Source: Wolbachia endosymbiont of Litomosoides brasiliensis (lineage in GTDB: Bacteria > Pseudomonadota > Alphaproteobacteria > Rickettsiales > Anaplasmataceae). Taken from it: a DNA stretch of 62,772 bases. Below the pieces are notes generated by a model, which did not search any database, was not told the DNA's origin, and saw nothing but the letters and a program-made list of their open reading frames with translations. The position numbers and the translations under genes were made by a program. The stretch spans positions 1-62,772 of the forward strand of contig NZ_WQMO01000004.1 of NCBI RefSeq assembly GCF_013366805.1. The letters are read 5' to 3'. Within the stretch, counting starts at the first letter, position 1; each line of letters begins with the position of its first letter. This document shows positions 11,735 through 22,765 of the stretch, piece after piece.

Positions 11735-12030
11735 TTAATAATCAACAGATAAAATTACATCTAGGTTGTAAAATTGCGTAAGATACTTTTTACCATCAGA
11801 AGCAGTTATTTCCATTTTGGAAATAACTGCTTCCTCTTGTAATTCACCATATCCAAATATGTTTTTTATGTGTTTACTAATATCTAGAGATTGTACACAA
11901 AATAACTCTGCCATTTTTTGTGCAAGCCAAATGCTCTCTCATCCTGGTACAAAACATTAACCCTTATATCTCCATTTGAAGTTGTATATAATTAGGACTT
12001 CGTTTTCTACTATCTTTTCAGTTATTTTAT
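11735..12030 (-). pseudogene. rhuM: RhuM family (virulence RhuM / cell-filamentation type) pseudogene fragment
   Basis: Reading the minus strand across at least two frameshifts gives ITEKIVENEVLIIYN, then DIRVNVLYQDES, WLAQKMAELF, SLDISKHIKNIF, then EEAVISKMEITASDGKKYL and FYNLDVILSVDY. This is the N-terminal block of the RhuM family, which normally continues for another 200 or more residues. The stop after VDY truncates it. The family is often mobile or phage-linked. It lies between an IS remnant and unassigned decayed DNA, so it is probably a relic of an acquired gene. Confidence 0.75.
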
Positions 12031-12602
12031 GCTAGTTCTCAAATTTTGAAAATTTGCTTCATACTGTAGAGTATGTTTGGGTTGTTTATTAGTAGTTCTT
12101 AATAAATTGCTTGTGCTTTTCTATTTTACAGTTCCCAAGATATCCAGGTTTAATTCTCTTTTACTAGTTCTAATAATGCACTGTTTTTTGGACAAGTTAC
12201 ATCAATAATTTGACCTTTATGGTAAAGATAGCAATGCATTTTTGGAATGTGTGATAAGCTACACTCATTTAGGACTGCAGAGACTTTTGAAGTGTTTACT
12301 TTAATCCATCATAAAAACTACTATATAGTGTAATATTGACCTCACACCCGTGGCTTAATCTATAAATCAGTGCATGTTTTGTACTACACATTCCTCGTTT
12401 CTCATTGAGTGCTGATAAATAATCAGTATATCAAGATTACGTCCGTAAGGCAATCCACGTACAACTCTAGTGCCTTGTAGAATATAGTAATACTAAAAAT
12501 TAAAAAGAGATTTAATATAGGTTTATGATGAGATAAACATATTAAATTTAAGTCATTTATATAACTGCTTATTTGTATGAAATTTACTTCTCACTTCAAA
12601 AG
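12031..12602. other. Unassigned decayed interval downstream of tyrS
   Basis: About 570 bases. Minus-strand frames give short readable pieces (for example PYGRNLDILIIYQHSMRNE from around 12400-12460) broken by stops. I suspect an old coding region but cannot name it. The remainder down to tyrS (minus strand, ending 12603) is AT-rich without a clear terminator. Confidence 0.4.
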
Positions 12603-13853
12603 CTAACTCACCATAACTTTTATGTGGCGTTTTTTCCCCGCAGACAGCTTTATAAACGACTGATCTTTAAAGCTTTTAGAATTTATTACATAATTAACAT
12701 CGTTTATAGTATTATTATTAACTTTGCATCCATTGCCATATATTAAACGCTTTGCAGCACCTTTTGAAGGTTCAAGACCTATATCGTGCAGCAGGTCTAC
12801 TAAGGATATGCCATCTGCAACTTGTTCTCTTGTTATAGTATAATCAGGAAGTAGCAAGCTGTCTTCATTTTCAAAAACAGAGACTGCGGCAGATTGTGCA
12901 AGTTCTGTTTCTTTATCACCATGACATATTTTTGTCACCTCTGTTGCCAAAATTTTTTTTGCTTCGTTTATTTCTTGATTCTTTAAAGATTCCAGTTCTT
13001 TAATCTCATCAATTGGCAAGTCAGTGAAAAACCTTAAAAAACGCCCAATGTCTTGGTCATTAATGTTGCGAAAGTACTGCCAGTAGTCATAAGGTTTTAG
13101 CATATCACCATCAAGCCACACAGCCCCACTTTCAGTTTTGCCCATCTTTTTTCCCTGAGCACTCAACAAAAGAGGCGTAGTAAGACCAAACAACTCGGGT
13201 AAATTCAACTTTTTGCCAAGTTCAATTCCACTTACTATATTTCCCCACTGGTCCGATCCTCCTATCTGCAAACGGCAGTCATACTTTTTGTTTAATTCAG
13301 CAAAATCGTAAGCCTGTAATAACATATAATTAAATTCTAGAAAACTTAGATTTTGTTCTCTATCAAGTCTAGTTTTTACACTATCAAAACTCAGCATGCG
13401 ATTTACAGAAAAATGTACCCCTGTCCCACGTAAAAAATCTATGTATTTTATACTATCTAGCCAATCTGCGTTATTTACTATAATTGCACCAGTCTTTCCA
13501 TCGTTAAAAGATACCATTTTCTCAAGCACTTTTTTTATGCCAGATATATTTTGATTTATATCTTCAATAGGTAAAACGCTTCTTGCTTTATCTTTACCAG
13601 ATGGATCGCCAATCTTTGTTGTGCCACCTCCAAGTAAAACTATCGGCTTATAACCAAATTTCTGTAGGTGACGAAGCATCATAATTTGGATTAAGTTACC
13701 AATATGAAGACTTGACGTTGTACAATCAAACCCAATATATGCGACTACGTAGTTATTTTGTAATAGTAGTTGGTCTAACCCTTCAATGTTTGTACATTGA
13801 TATAGATATCCCCTTTCTTGAATGAGATTTAAAAATTCAGACTTGTATTTCAC
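12603..13853 (-). CDS. tyrS: Tyrosyl-tRNA synthetase
   Basis: Class I synthetase that charges tRNA-Tyr. The HIGH-type motif reads HIGN near residues 51-54, the tyrosine-binding GGSDQWGN follows the QAYDF segment, and the KMSKS loop reads KKMGKTESG. The C-terminal S4-like RNA-binding domain (AAKRLIYGNGCKVNN) is present. The 416-residue length is normal. It lies 58 bases downstream of rsfS on the same strand, so the two may share a transcript. Confidence 0.97.
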   Translation of the reverse strand: MKYKSEFLNLIQERGYLYQCTNIEGLDQLLLQNNYVVAYIGFDCTTSSLHIGNLIQIMMLRHLQKFGYKPIVLLGGGTTKIGDPSGKDKARSVLPIEDINQNISGIKKVLEKMVSFNDGKTGAIIVNNADWLDSIKYIDFLRGTGVHFSVNRMLSFDSVKTRLDREQNLSFLEFNYMLLQAYDFAELNKKYDCRLQIGGSDQWGNIVSGIELGKKLNLPELFGLTTPLLLSAQGKKMGKTESGAVWLDGDMLKPYDYWQYFRNINDQDIGRFLRFFTDLPIDEIKELESLKNQEINEAKKILATEVTKICHGDKETELAQSAAVSVFENEDSLLLPDYTITREQVADGISLVDLLHDIGLEPSKGAAKRLIYGNGCKVNNNTINDVNYVINSKSFKDQSFIKLSAGKKRHIKVMVS

Positions 13854-13911
13854 AGTTTGCTTTTATTAATTAAAATGATTCTAATCCACAAATCTTATAA
13901 ATGGAAGAAAG

Positions 13912-14238
13912 TTAATTCCATAGTTCTTCTATTTTATAATACTCCCTTACTTCCGGCCTGAATATGTGAACCATTATGTCTTGAAAATTCAAAATCACCC
14001 AATTACCTTTATCCATACCTTCCACATCTATTTTACAACATTGCTTGAGATCTTTCATTACATGTTCAGCCAATGCCTTCACATGGCGGCTTGAATCACC
14101 AGATGCAATAATCATATACTTTGCAATGAAGGTTTTATTCTGCACATCAAAAGTGACTATATTCTGACCTTTATTTTGATCTATTATACTCACAATTGTG
14201 CTTTTTATTGATTTTGTATCACTGGATACATTAGTCAT
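13912..14238 (-). CDS. rsfS: Ribosome silencing factor RsfS
   Basis: Binds uL14 of the large subunit and blocks subunit joining when nutrients are low. The domain is recognised by MIIASGDSSRHVKALAEHV and by the C-terminal WVILNFQDIMVHIF and REYYKIEELW blocks. At 108 residues it is a standard length. Its start is about 170 bases from the divergent kinase pseudogene. Confidence 0.93.
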   Translation of the reverse strand: MTNVSSDTKSIKSTIVSIIDQNKGQNIVTFDVQNKTFIAKYMIIASGDSSRHVKALAEHVMKDLKQCCKIDVEGMDKGNWVILNFQDIMVHIFRPEVREYYKIEELWN

Positions 14239-14412
14239 TATACTAGATTATATAATTTATTTATAATTATACACATAAAATCTCTGGATATGAACTATTT
14301 TTAATATAACCGTTTGCTAAGCAAGCAGTTTAAGCTTTTAGTGCAACAGACAGTATGTACAGCGCATATCCTTTTGTATATAATGAAAGGTAGTTTCTCC
14401 ATTATATTTATT

Positions 14413-15021
14413 ATGAGCAAGACTCTCATACACTTAATTGGCTTTCCAGGTAGCGGTAAACTTACTACTGCAAAAGAATTATGTAAGGTCATTGATGCGG
14501 CGATAGTAAGCAATAACCTTTTCAATAATATTATACTCAAAATTGTTAAATTAAGAAATGCTGAAGTTACAGTGACTTATGGAAAAAATTTTTGCAGTCA
14601 GAGAAAATATGCTAGCAATATTAGAGCAGTATTACATAAAATCAAAGCACTATATATTTATAAATGAATTAATAGACGGCAATCCACACGACCAAAAGTT
14701 ATATAATTCAGTGGTAAACTTAAGCAAAAAATGGGTGTAAAAATTCTTCCCGTGGTATTACATTGCAATAGCAAGGAACTAGTAGAGCGCATCCAATCAG
14801 AAGATAGGCATCAGGGAAATAAAATTACCGATCCAGATTTTGCTATAAAGAAAATTGAAGAAAAAAGGTTATTTATACCTAAAGGTGCTTTTGAAATTAA
14901 CAACTCGGAATTAAGCGCAAAGGGGGTTGCAAAAAAAATCGCCGATAAGATAAAAAACGGAAAAAGATTAGTTGAAACTTCTGTAACAAATAATTTAACA
15001 ACAGGACATACTTGTGGTTGA
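14413..15021 (+). pseudogene. P-loop nucleoside/adenylate-type kinase, frameshifted
   Basis: The first part (from ATG 14413) reads MSKTLIHLIGFPGSGKLTTA, a Walker A loop in which Leu follows the Lys where Ser or Thr is expected. Near 14575 the reading shifts frame. The second frame continues from EKIFAVRENM through INELIDGNPHDQKLY and ILPVVLHC to the stop at 15021. Together this would be about 200 residues of an AAA_33-type P-loop kinase, exact substrate unknown. One frameshift plus the altered Walker A suggest a pseudogene, though an assembly error at the frameshift is possible. The end overlaps the start of rppH by 8 bases. Confidence 0.7.
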
Positions 15022-15496
15022 GCAGAAAGATAAATATCGTCCCTGCGTTGGCATAATGCTATTTAACAAACAAGGACATATATTCATTGGAAAACGCTTT
15101 GATAGCGACTCTTACTGGCAAATGCCACAAGGGGGAATTGATGATGGTGAAAAGCTAGAGAAAGCAGCATTACGTGAATTGCTAGAGGAAGTTGGTACTA
15201 GCAAAGCAAAGATTATAGCTAAAAATAAGGATTGGATATATTACAACTTACCTGAGAAAATTATACCAAAATGCTGGAATGGAAGATATTCTGGCCAAAA
15301 GCAAAGGTGGTTCTTAATGAAATTTTATGGAGAGGATAAGGATATTAATATCAACTATACTGATCATCCAGAGTTCAAGGCATGGCGTTGGCAGAGTATA
15401 GATAATTTGGTAGCTAGTGCCATACCATTTAAAAAGGAAGTTTATAAAACAGTGATAGAAGAGTTTTCTTCTCAAATCAAAGTCTCTATATATTAA
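15014..15496 (+). CDS. rppH: RNA pyrophosphohydrolase (Nudix), RppH/NudH-like
   Basis: Removes pyrophosphate from the 5' end of mRNA to start decay, or hydrolyses dinucleoside polyphosphates, as invasion-associated Rickettsiales homologues do. The Nudix box GX5EX7REXXEEXG is intact (GGIDDGEKLEKAALRELLEE then VG). The family marker YRPCVGIML opens the domain, and WQMPQGG and RWFLMKF are present. The 160-residue length is usual. The start is GTG at 15014, inside the end of the kinase pseudogene. An IS remnant begins right at the stop codon. Confidence 0.93.
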   Translation: MVEQKDKYRPCVGIMLFNKQGHIFIGKRFDSDSYWQMPQGGIDDGEKLEKAALRELLEEVGTSKAKIIAKNKDWIYYNLPEKIIPKCWNGRYSGQKQRWFLMKFYGEDKDININYTDHPEFKAWRWQSIDNLVASAIPFKKEVYKTVIEEFSSQIKVSIY

Positions 15497-16576
15497 TACT
15501 AATTCCCACTACATAAGGAACGGATAGACAATAATAGATAAAGAAGCTATACTGAAGTAAGTAGAGCGAGGTTTAAATGACGTTGAAATCAAAATTATTT
15601 GATAAAAAAAGTCGTAGAATCGACAAAAGAAACGCTGAAAAAAGTGCAAAATAACGCATATGTTGCAAAAAAACTAAATGCTGTAATTGCAGTAAAAAAG
15701 CACAGTATAACAGCCATAGCAAAAATATATCGCATTTCAAGAACAGCATTGACTACATGGATAAAGCTCTAAAATTTAGAAGAGAAGAAAAATTATTTGC
15801 TTCTCCTCAACTTTGTAGAAAAGCTAGATTGAATCAGAGTCATTTGAACAAGTTGAAGTATGGATACAAAAAAAACCTAATAAAGAAATGAGAATAAGAA
15901 TTCAGAAAAAACTTAGCATGAATGCTAGCAAATTTACAACACATTGTAATATGCAAAAAATGAAGTTTTCATATATTACGCCAAGACCAATTCATGATAA
16001 ACAAGATAAAGGTAGGCAGGAAGAGTTAAAAAACTTGACAAGACTATTGGTAAGGGTAAGCACCCCAAACAAAAGTTATTTTTCTTTGATGAATCATAGT
16101 TTGGCACATATTCAAAAGTTAAATACTGGTGTTTAAAAAAGGCGTTAGAACATAGGTTAAAGTAAAATTAGGTAGGCAAAATTTTTATCTCTATAGTGTA
16201 GTTAATCATTAGAAATGAAGAGAGTTCTAGCTTATTTGCACTGAATGTCAATGCTGATTGTATGAATATATTTCTTAAACAACTGTTGCAACATTTAAGA
16301 ATACGAGAAGCCTTTCTTATTATGGACTATGCTAGTTAGTCTAAGTCAAAAAGAGGTATCTAAAAATATAGAGGCTATATACCTACTACTACGCCTACCT
16401 GAGCTTAATCCTATTGTTGGTTGTATATAAAACAGAACATTTTGCGTAATAAAGTCTATGGTACAATTGCTTTGCTTGAGAGCGCCTTGTACAAACTTAT
16501 CACTCTCTTTCTTGCTCCACAATTAAACAATTTTACAATGTCACTTATTTAACCCATTAACAATAAGAATTAGTAT
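15496..16576 (+). mobile_element. IS630-type element, full length, degenerate
   Basis: Left terminal repeat starts at 15496, overlapping the rppH stop codon; right terminal repeat ends at 16576. TA precedes the left end. Several frameshifts break the transposase; the longest open piece is 82 codons (15888-16136), covering the middle part. Confidence 0.85.
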
Positions 16577-17009
16577 CAATATCCATTTACTCAATCTAGT
16601 ATACTATCTTTATAGTATGCATTATTTTCAAAAAAGTCAAAATGAAAATTAAGGCTTAACTTTATTTGCATGTATGAAAATAAAAAACCTCCTTATTTTC
16701 AATCTTGCCCAAAGACGAAAATAGAGAAGATTTTCTGCCTTTTTCCTCTAGTTGCTATTTCTAGTCTGTAATTCAGTTTGGCAAAATGATTACATGCACA
16801 CCCTCCACAAATGATAGTTTGAGCTTTTCAAAAAACCAAAATTCCATATAATTTTAGTTATAAGTTATAGCTTATAGAAGAGACACTACCATAGATCTAT
16901 TAAACATGCACAATTTTCTAAAAAAACGAGCAGTATCATCTTCGCATAGTGTAAAATGCCCCCATTTAAGTTCTATGTTGTCCATATAATCAACTTATTA
17001 AAAAGAATT
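16577..17009. other. Gene-free interval upstream of mutS
   Basis: About 430 AT-rich bases with no frame I recognise on either strand. An in-frame upstream extension of mutS to 16956 exists but is not like MutS. No confident promoter was picked. Confidence 0.45.
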
Positions 17010-19502
17010 ATGAACTTCTTAAGAGAAAAAAACACTCCCGTGATAGAGCAATATTTAAGACTAAAAGCTCAATATCAGGACCATCTGTTATTTTATAGAC
17101 TGGGAGATTTTTATGAGTTGTTTTTCGATGATGCTATTAAAGCTGCGAAGTTGTTGAACATAGTACTAACTAAAAGGGGTAATTCGTATGGGCAAGAGGT
17201 GCCGATGTGTGGAGTGCCAGTACATAGCAGTGAATCTTACCTTCATAAGTTAATAGATTTAGGATTCAAAGTAGCAATCTGCGATCAGTTAGAAACCGCT
17301 GACGAAGCAAAAAGGAGAGGTTATAAATCTATAGTAAAACGCGATGTAGTGCGAATTATAACTCCAGGAACAATTGTTGAAGACTCGCTATTAGAAGATA
17401 AAAACAACAATTATCTTGCATCTATAGTTGAGCAAAATGGGGAGTACGCTATTGGTTGGCTTGAATTGTCAACGGGAAAATTTTTTCATACCTTAACGAA
17501 TTTAAAAGCTCTGGACAGTGATCTATTACGTATATCACCAAAAGAATTACTAATTCCTGATAAACTTGCTGAGGATGAAAAAATCAGATCAATTTTAAAA
17601 AATTATAAAATATCGATTACGCAGCACGTACAGAGCTTTTTTGAGTATAACAAATCTCATAGAACTCTGTGCGAATTTTATAAAGTTAGAGAACTTAGAG
17701 TTATAGGAAATTTCAGCAAAGTGGAGATTATGGCGTGTGGTTCGCTGCTTGAATATGTTAGAGTAACGCAAAGAGGCTCTATTCCAAGGCTTGAATTACC
17801 AAAACCCTATAAGCAGCAAAATTTCATGTTTGTTGATATCTCAGCAAGAAGAAATCTTGAGTTATTTTCAACTCAATTTGGTGAAAAGAAAGGCTCGCTA
17901 ATTTCAGTTATTGATCACACAGTAACAGCTTTTGGTGGGCGTTTGCTAAAACAAATGCTTGCATCACCACTTGCTTGTTCTAAGGCGATTAACTTGAGGC
18001 TCAGTACCGTTGAATTCTTTGTAAATAATCATGAATTACGCAAGAAAATACGGGAAATACTATCTAACATTTCAGACATTGAAAGGTCTCTATCACGCTT
18101 AATACTGGGACGTGGTTCACCAAAAGATATTAATTTATTAAAAATAGGCCTTGGGAAAACTTTAGAGTTATCTGAGTTCTTATGTAAAATCGAACCTCTC
18201 TTACAACAATGTGTCATCCCAGTACTTGACATCAGGGTCCAACAGCCAGTGTCGCACGCTGGAATGACAGTAAAATCAGATGAAAATGAACTTAGCATGA
18301 TACATAAAAGCCTTGGCAACCATAAAGACCTATTAGAGCTTTTAAACAGCGCTGTGCTTGATAATAATCTCAGTTCTGTGAAAGAAGGAGGATTTATTAA
18401 TCCAAAATATAATCAAGAGCTATCTGAGTTATCCTATGTGTTAAGTAATAGCAACAAACTAATAACCAAACTTCGTGAATCTTACCGTGATCTGACCGGT
18501 ATTGCTGCGTTAAAAATATTGCACAACAACATATTAGGCTATTACGTTGAAGTATCAGCGAATCACAAAATAACTTCGGATATATTTATTCATAGGCAAA
18601 GCTTAGCAAATAGCACGCGCTATACTACTAATGAATTGAAAGAATTAGAAAATAAAGTTCTTACGGCACGTGATGCTATAATCAGCTTAGAAATAAAAAT
18701 CTTTAGTGAACTGTGTAGTAAAATTGCCAAAGAATCTGATGGGATTGCTCTTGCTACAAATGCTTTGGCAAAACTTGATATCAGAACCGCGTTTGCAGAG
18801 CTTGCAGTACAAAATAATTACACAAAACCTACCATTGACAATAGCAAGGAATTCAATATCTGTAATGGAAGACACCCAGTTATTGAAATTAACGACAAGT
18901 TCATTGCAAATAATATCAATTTGGCTGGTATACATCTAATTACTGGTCCTAATATGGCTGGAAAAAGCACTTTCTTAAGGCAAAACGCTCTCATTGCAAT
19001 TTTAGCTCACATGGGTTCATTTGTGCCAGCAGATAGTGCACATATTGGAGTAATTGATAAGATATTCAGCAGGGTTGGCGCAACAGATAACATAACAGCT
19101 GGTTATTCCACCTTCATGGTGGAGATGCTTGAAACAGCAACCATAGTCAACCAGGCAACAGACCGTTCCTTGGTAATACTTGATGAAATTGGCAGAGGAA
19201 CAGGAGTGTATGATGGTTTATCTATTGCTCAGGCGGTGATTGAACATATTCACAATGTAAATAAGTGCCGTGCTATCTTTGCAACTCATTATCATGAATT
19301 AACTAAAGTAAGTAAATACTTAAAGAGTGTAAAATGTTTTTGCGTGAGAATAAAAGAATGGAAAGGAGAAGTGATTTTTTTACATGAAGTAGTTGAGGGC
19401 GTTGCAGATGAGTCATATGGAATACACGTGGCAAAACTTGCTGGTTTTCCTGATCCTATTTTAAATAGAGCAAGCGAAGTGCTTAAAGAGCTAAAAGTTT
19501 AA
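17010..19502 (+). CDS. mutS: DNA mismatch repair protein MutS, with palindromic-repeat insertion
   Basis: Recognises mismatches and starts repair. The start at 17010 ([15 protein letters not shown]) is preferred because the family begins there; an upstream in-frame ATG at 16956 adds 18 residues unlike MutS. The mismatch-reading GDFYELF motif is near residues 34-40. The ATPase part has Walker [10 protein letters not shown], the STFMVEMLE block and Walker B DEIGRG. At residues about 401-421 an in-frame palindromic repeat inserts about 20 residues ([18 protein letters not shown]) in the lever/clamp region. Length about 830 residues, close to E. coli 853. No mutL is nearby. Confidence 0.96.
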   Translation: MNFLREKNTPVIEQYLRLKAQYQDHLLFYRLGDFYELFFDDAIKAAKLLNIVLTKRGNSYGQEVPMCGVPVHSSESYLHKLIDLGFKVAICDQLETADEAKRRGYKSIVKRDVVRIITPGTIVEDSLLEDKNNNYLASIVEQNGEYAIGWLELSTGKFFHTLTNLKALDSDLLRISPKELLIPDKLAEDEKIRSILKNYKISITQHVQSFFEYNKSHRTLCEFYKVRELRVIGNFSKVEIMACGSLLEYVRVTQRGSIPRLELPKPYKQQNFMFVDISARRNLELFSTQFGEKKGSLISVIDHTVTAFGGRLLKQMLASPLACSKAINLRLSTVEFFVNNHELRKKIREILSNISDIERSLSRLILGRGSPKDINLLKIGLGKTLELSEFLCKIEPLLQQCVIPVLDIRVQQPVSHAGMTVKSDENELSMIHKSLGNHKDLLELLNSAVLDNNLSSVKEGGFINPKYNQELSELSYVLSNSNKLITKLRESYRDLTGIAALKILHNNILGYYVEVSANHKITSDIFIHRQSLANSTRYTTNELKELENKVLTARDAIISLEIKIFSELCSKIAKESDGIALATNALAKLDIRTAFAELAVQNNYTKPTIDNSKEFNICNGRHPVIEINDKFIANNINLAGIHLITGPNMAGKSTFLRQNALIAILAHMGSFVPADSAHIGVIDKIFSRVGATDNITAGYSTFMVEMLETATIVNQATDRSLVILDEIGRGTGVYDGLSIAQAVIEHIHNVNKCRAIFATHYHELTKVSKYLKSVKCFCVRIKEWKGEVIFLHEVVEGVADESYGIHVAKLAGFPDPILNRASEVLKELKV
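18212..18269. repeat. Intragenic palindromic repeat inside mutS
   Basis: Starts TGTCATCCCAG and ends with the inverse CTGGAATGACA (one mismatch in the stem). It is read in frame as part of MutS. It belongs to the same class as the insertions in rsmH (24762-24869) and murD (27793-27918). Confidence 0.8.
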
Positions 19503-19568
19503 TTAGGAAAGTCGTTAATTGCAAAATTTAATACAAGTAGTAAAATAGAATTACTTAATAAAAAATAT

Positions 19569-20768
19569 ATGTTAATTAATACAACATTGGAGCTGGAGAA
19601 TATATGTGAAGAGTTAATAGCAAAAAAGCCGAAGTTTATAGCAGCTGACACGGAGTTTATTAGAAATCACTTAACCTATTACCCAAAATTGTCATTAATT
19701 CAAATTTCTTATGGAGAGAAGAGTTTCATTGTAGATGTATTAGCACCAGAGGTTGATTTATCATTTATTAAGAAAATCATGCTCAACCGGGAAATAACCA
19801 AAGTGTTCCATAGTTGTCGGCATGATATAGAATCTTTATTCACTGTGTTTAAGTGTATTCCTGTTCCTATTTTTGATACCCAAGTTGCTGCTATGTTTTG
19901 TTATTATTATCACGACTTTATTGGTTACTCAAAAGTAGTAGAGCAATATCAAGGGGTAGTGTTAGATAAAATTAAAGCTAAAAATTCAGATTGGTTAAGA
20001 AGACCATTGTCCAAGGATCAATTAGATTACGCAATAAGTGATGTGGTACACCTATATGACTTACACCAAATACTGTGCGATAGACTTGAAGAAAATGGCA
20101 GAATAGGCTGGTTTCATGAAGAGATGGAATCAGTAGTTGACATAAATAGATATTTGCATAGTCCAAAAGATGCATGGAAGAAGATTAAGTTTAATTATAA
20201 GGTAAATCCAAAACTGATGCTAACTATTAAAGCAGTTAGTGAATGGCAAGAGACCTTGGCACAGCGTTATAATATAAATCGTAATAAGATAGTGAACAAT
20301 GCTGTGGTAGCTGGTTTTATTGAAAAAAATGTGGAACACGTTGATGAAATTTTGGATGATCTTAGGAGGAACACAAAAAATATAAGAGAGGAAGATTTAT
20401 TAGAATTTATAGATGTTTTTAATGAGAATGAGAAAAATTTTGTGCAGCAAGATTATACTCTGTTAAATAATTATGATAGGTCTATATTCGATATGCTCTC
20501 AATTATTTTAGAGAGCAAATGTAAAGAAAATAACATATCAAGAAAATTGGTTTCTTCAAAAGATGAATTAGTTGAGTCAATGTCCGGGCAGGTAGATAAA
20601 TTATTCAAGGGATGGAGATATGATTTTTTTGGTATGTCAGTTGAGTCATTTTTGAATGCAAACTCAAAGTTTGAAATTTCAGTGGTAAAATCTACAAATA
20701 ATACAGTCAAAATTCGGAGTGATTTAGTAAAGGCAAGTTGTGGATTAAAATCAACTGCAGAGACCTAA
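19569..20768 (+). CDS. rnd: Ribonuclease D
   Basis: 3'-5' exoribonuclease for tRNA maturation. It is DEDD-type: the first acidic pair is in AADTEF near residues 26-31, the next Asp in SCRHDIESLF, and the last Tyr and Asp in YAISDVVHLYDL. The remaining 200 residues contain HRDC-like helical sequence. The 399-residue length is normal (E. coli 375). It lies 66 bases after mutS on the same strand. Its 3' end overlaps convergent coaE by 18 bases. Confidence 0.93.
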   Translation: MLINTTLELENICEELIAKKPKFIAADTEFIRNHLTYYPKLSLIQISYGEKSFIVDVLAPEVDLSFIKKIMLNREITKVFHSCRHDIESLFTVFKCIPVPIFDTQVAAMFCYYYHDFIGYSKVVEQYQGVVLDKIKAKNSDWLRRPLSKDQLDYAISDVVHLYDLHQILCDRLEENGRIGWFHEEMESVVDINRYLHSPKDAWKKIKFNYKVNPKLMLTIKAVSEWQETLAQRYNINRNKIVNNAVVAGFIEKNVEHVDEILDDLRRNTKNIREEDLLEFIDVFNENEKNFVQQDYTLLNNYDRSIFDMLSIILESKCKENNISRKLVSSKDELVESMSGQVDKLFKGWRYDFFGMSVESFLNANSKFEISVVKSTNNTVKIRSDLVKASCGLKSTAET

Positions 20769-21338
20769 TGAGTCTACTATACCTTTTACTTGAGAGAGGA
20801 CATATTCTTTACTTGCTCTGGTGTCAATGGTAAAGTCACTCATCTGCATTTTTTTTTTAACAGGTAGTTGGATACTGGAAATTAGATCCAGCTTTTTTTT
20901 ATTCATATTACGTTCACTGAGCCTTTGAGCTTGTGTAGCACTATCTGCATAGACGAAAACAATAAAGTCGCAATATAAACAAAATCTCACTTCTAGTAAA
21001 AGTGGAATGTCTAAAACTAAGAGTTTCCTATCGACCTCTTTCTCCCGAGCAATAAAAATTTCTAGTTCATTTCGCACAGCAGAATGAACTAAAGATTGGA
21101 ATTGTTTCCAATTTTCATCATAAGCTAAGAAATATTTGGATAATACTGTTTTATCTATTTCACCATTTACTATTGCTCCAGGGAATTTTTTTTTTGCATA
21201 GCTTATTATGTTTTTGTCCATTCTATAAAACTGGCGTACAACAGAATCAGCATCAAATACAGCAGCATCAAATCTCTTAAAGCAATTGGCTATAAAGCTC
21301 TTCCCCACTCCAATTCCACCTGTTAGACCTATAATCAT
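20751..21338 (-). CDS. coaE: Dephospho-CoA kinase
   Basis: Last step of coenzyme A synthesis, phosphorylating the 3' hydroxyl of dephospho-CoA. The P-loop GLTGGIGVGKS occupies residues 4-14, the substrate region FDADSVVRQFY follows, and VLDIPLLLE and the lid segment RLSERN are present. The 195-residue length is standard. It converges on rnd with an 18-base overlap of the coding ends. Confidence 0.95.
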   Translation of the reverse strand: MIIGLTGGIGVGKSFIANCFKRFDAAVFDADSVVRQFYRMDKNIISYAKKKFPGAIVNGEIDKTVLSKYFLAYDENWKQFQSLVHSAVRNELEIFIAREKEVDRKLLVLDIPLLLEVRFCLYCDFIVFVYADSATQAQRLSERNMNKKKLDLISSIQLPVKKKMQMSDFTIDTRASKEYVLSQVKGIVDSLGLCS

Positions 21339-21400
21339 ACAACAAAAAACACATTATGAAGCTATACTTACAGTAGCTACTTTTTTTTATGTGTCCACTT

Positions 21401-22496
21401 ATACTAATTCTCATTGTTAGTAGTTCAAATAAGCAACATTGTAGAGTTGTTTAATTGCGGAGTGAGAAAGAGAGGTAATAAATTTGCACAAAGCGCTCTC
21501 AAGCAAAGCAATTGTATTATAGGCTTTATTACGCAAAATGTTCTGTTTTATATACAACTAAAGCCTTTCAATAAGTTAAGCTTTGGTGAGTACAGTAATA
21601 TGTATATAATCTTGATATTTTTAGATACTTTTAAGCCTTTTAAATTATGTCAATTAGCACAATTCATGACAAGAAAGTCCTCTCGTGTTCTTAAATATTA
21701 CAATATCTATCCAAGAAACATATTTGTACAATCAGTGCTGATATTCAGGGCAAATAAGCTAGAACTCGCTCCATTTCTAGAATTAAATTGCACTGTAGAA
21801 ATAAAAATATCTATCTAATTTTACTTTAATCAATTTCTAACACCCTTTCTAAACCATCTATGTCCAACTTTCAAATGTGGGCCAAATCGCGATTTATCCA
21901 CGGCGAATAACTCTTGTTCAGGATATCACTAATAGCCTCATTAAGTTTTTTTTTAACTCTTCTTGTTTACTTTACCCTGTTTATTGTAAATTTGGTCCTA
22001 GTGTAATATACAAAAAATTCATTTTTTGCATACTATAAGTATGCTGTAGATTTGCCAACATTCAAGCCAAATTTCCCCTGGATTCTTATTCTCATTTCTT
22101 TAATGGTAACATTAGGGTCTTCTTGTATCCATACTTCAAATCGTTCAAACTAACACTAATTCAATCTAGTTTTTCTACGACGCTGATGAGGAGTAAACAA
22201 CCTTTCTTCTCTTCCAAATTTTAGGTGCTTTATCCATGCAGTTAGTGCTGTTCTTGAACGCAACATATTTTTGCTACGGCTGTTACACTATGCTTTATTT
22301 GCTACAATTACAGTACTTAGCTCTTTTGCAACACATGCGTTATTTTGAACTTTCTTCAGCGTTTCTTTCGCTGATTCCATGACTTTTATCCAATAATTAT
22401 TGATTTCAACATCATTTAAACTCGCTACTTTACTTACTTCAGTAAGGCTTCTTTTTCATTATTGTCTATACGTTCCTTGTATAGTGGAATTAGTAT
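21401..22496 (-). mobile_element. IS630-type element, full length, degenerate
   Basis: Minus-strand copy from right terminal repeat (21401) to left terminal repeat (22496), with TA following the left end. The transposase is broken by frameshifts; the 134-codon open frame at 21414-21818 is antisense to it and is not a gene. Confidence 0.85.
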
Positions 22497-22499
22497 TAG

Positions 22500-22765
22500 G
22501 AGCCTCTCTTAAAGAGAGAACATTTCTCGCCTTTCCTCCAAGAGATATACTCTGCAATAACCTTAAATATACCACCAATATTGATGTAAGTACTCCAAGA
22601 TTTTAGCATCCTGGCATAAAAGAAATTAATATGGTTGACAGAGTCATTAATATAATTGAAAGCAACAGAGCAACCTTTCTTCCATATCTATCGCCAATAT
22701 GGCCAAATATAGTAGCAGCGACCAGCCTCATTAGAAAAAAACCTCACTGCAAACACTCCAAAAGT
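22500..22765 (-). pseudogene. MFS transporter (ProP/MHS-type) pseudogene fragment
   Basis: Minus-strand reading across a frameshift in a T-run gives the hallmark loop MRLVAATIFGHIGDRYGRK, then VALLLSIILMTLSTILISF and, in the next piece, LTSILVVYLRLLQSISLGG. This is the TM2-TM4 part of metabolite/H+ symporters of the ProP group, which are multicopy in Wolbachia. The rest of the gene is absent and the IS copy abuts it. Confidence 0.75.

Noticed and set aside
20751-20768. 18-base coding overlap of rnd and coaE as an antisense regulatory device
   Set aside because: Short convergent end overlaps are common in compact genomes and nothing else supports regulation.
21414-21818. 134-codon plus-strand frame
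   Set aside because: Antisense to a degenerate IS630-type transposase; the same is true of similar frames at 7325-7618, 30927-31373 and 38887-39240.
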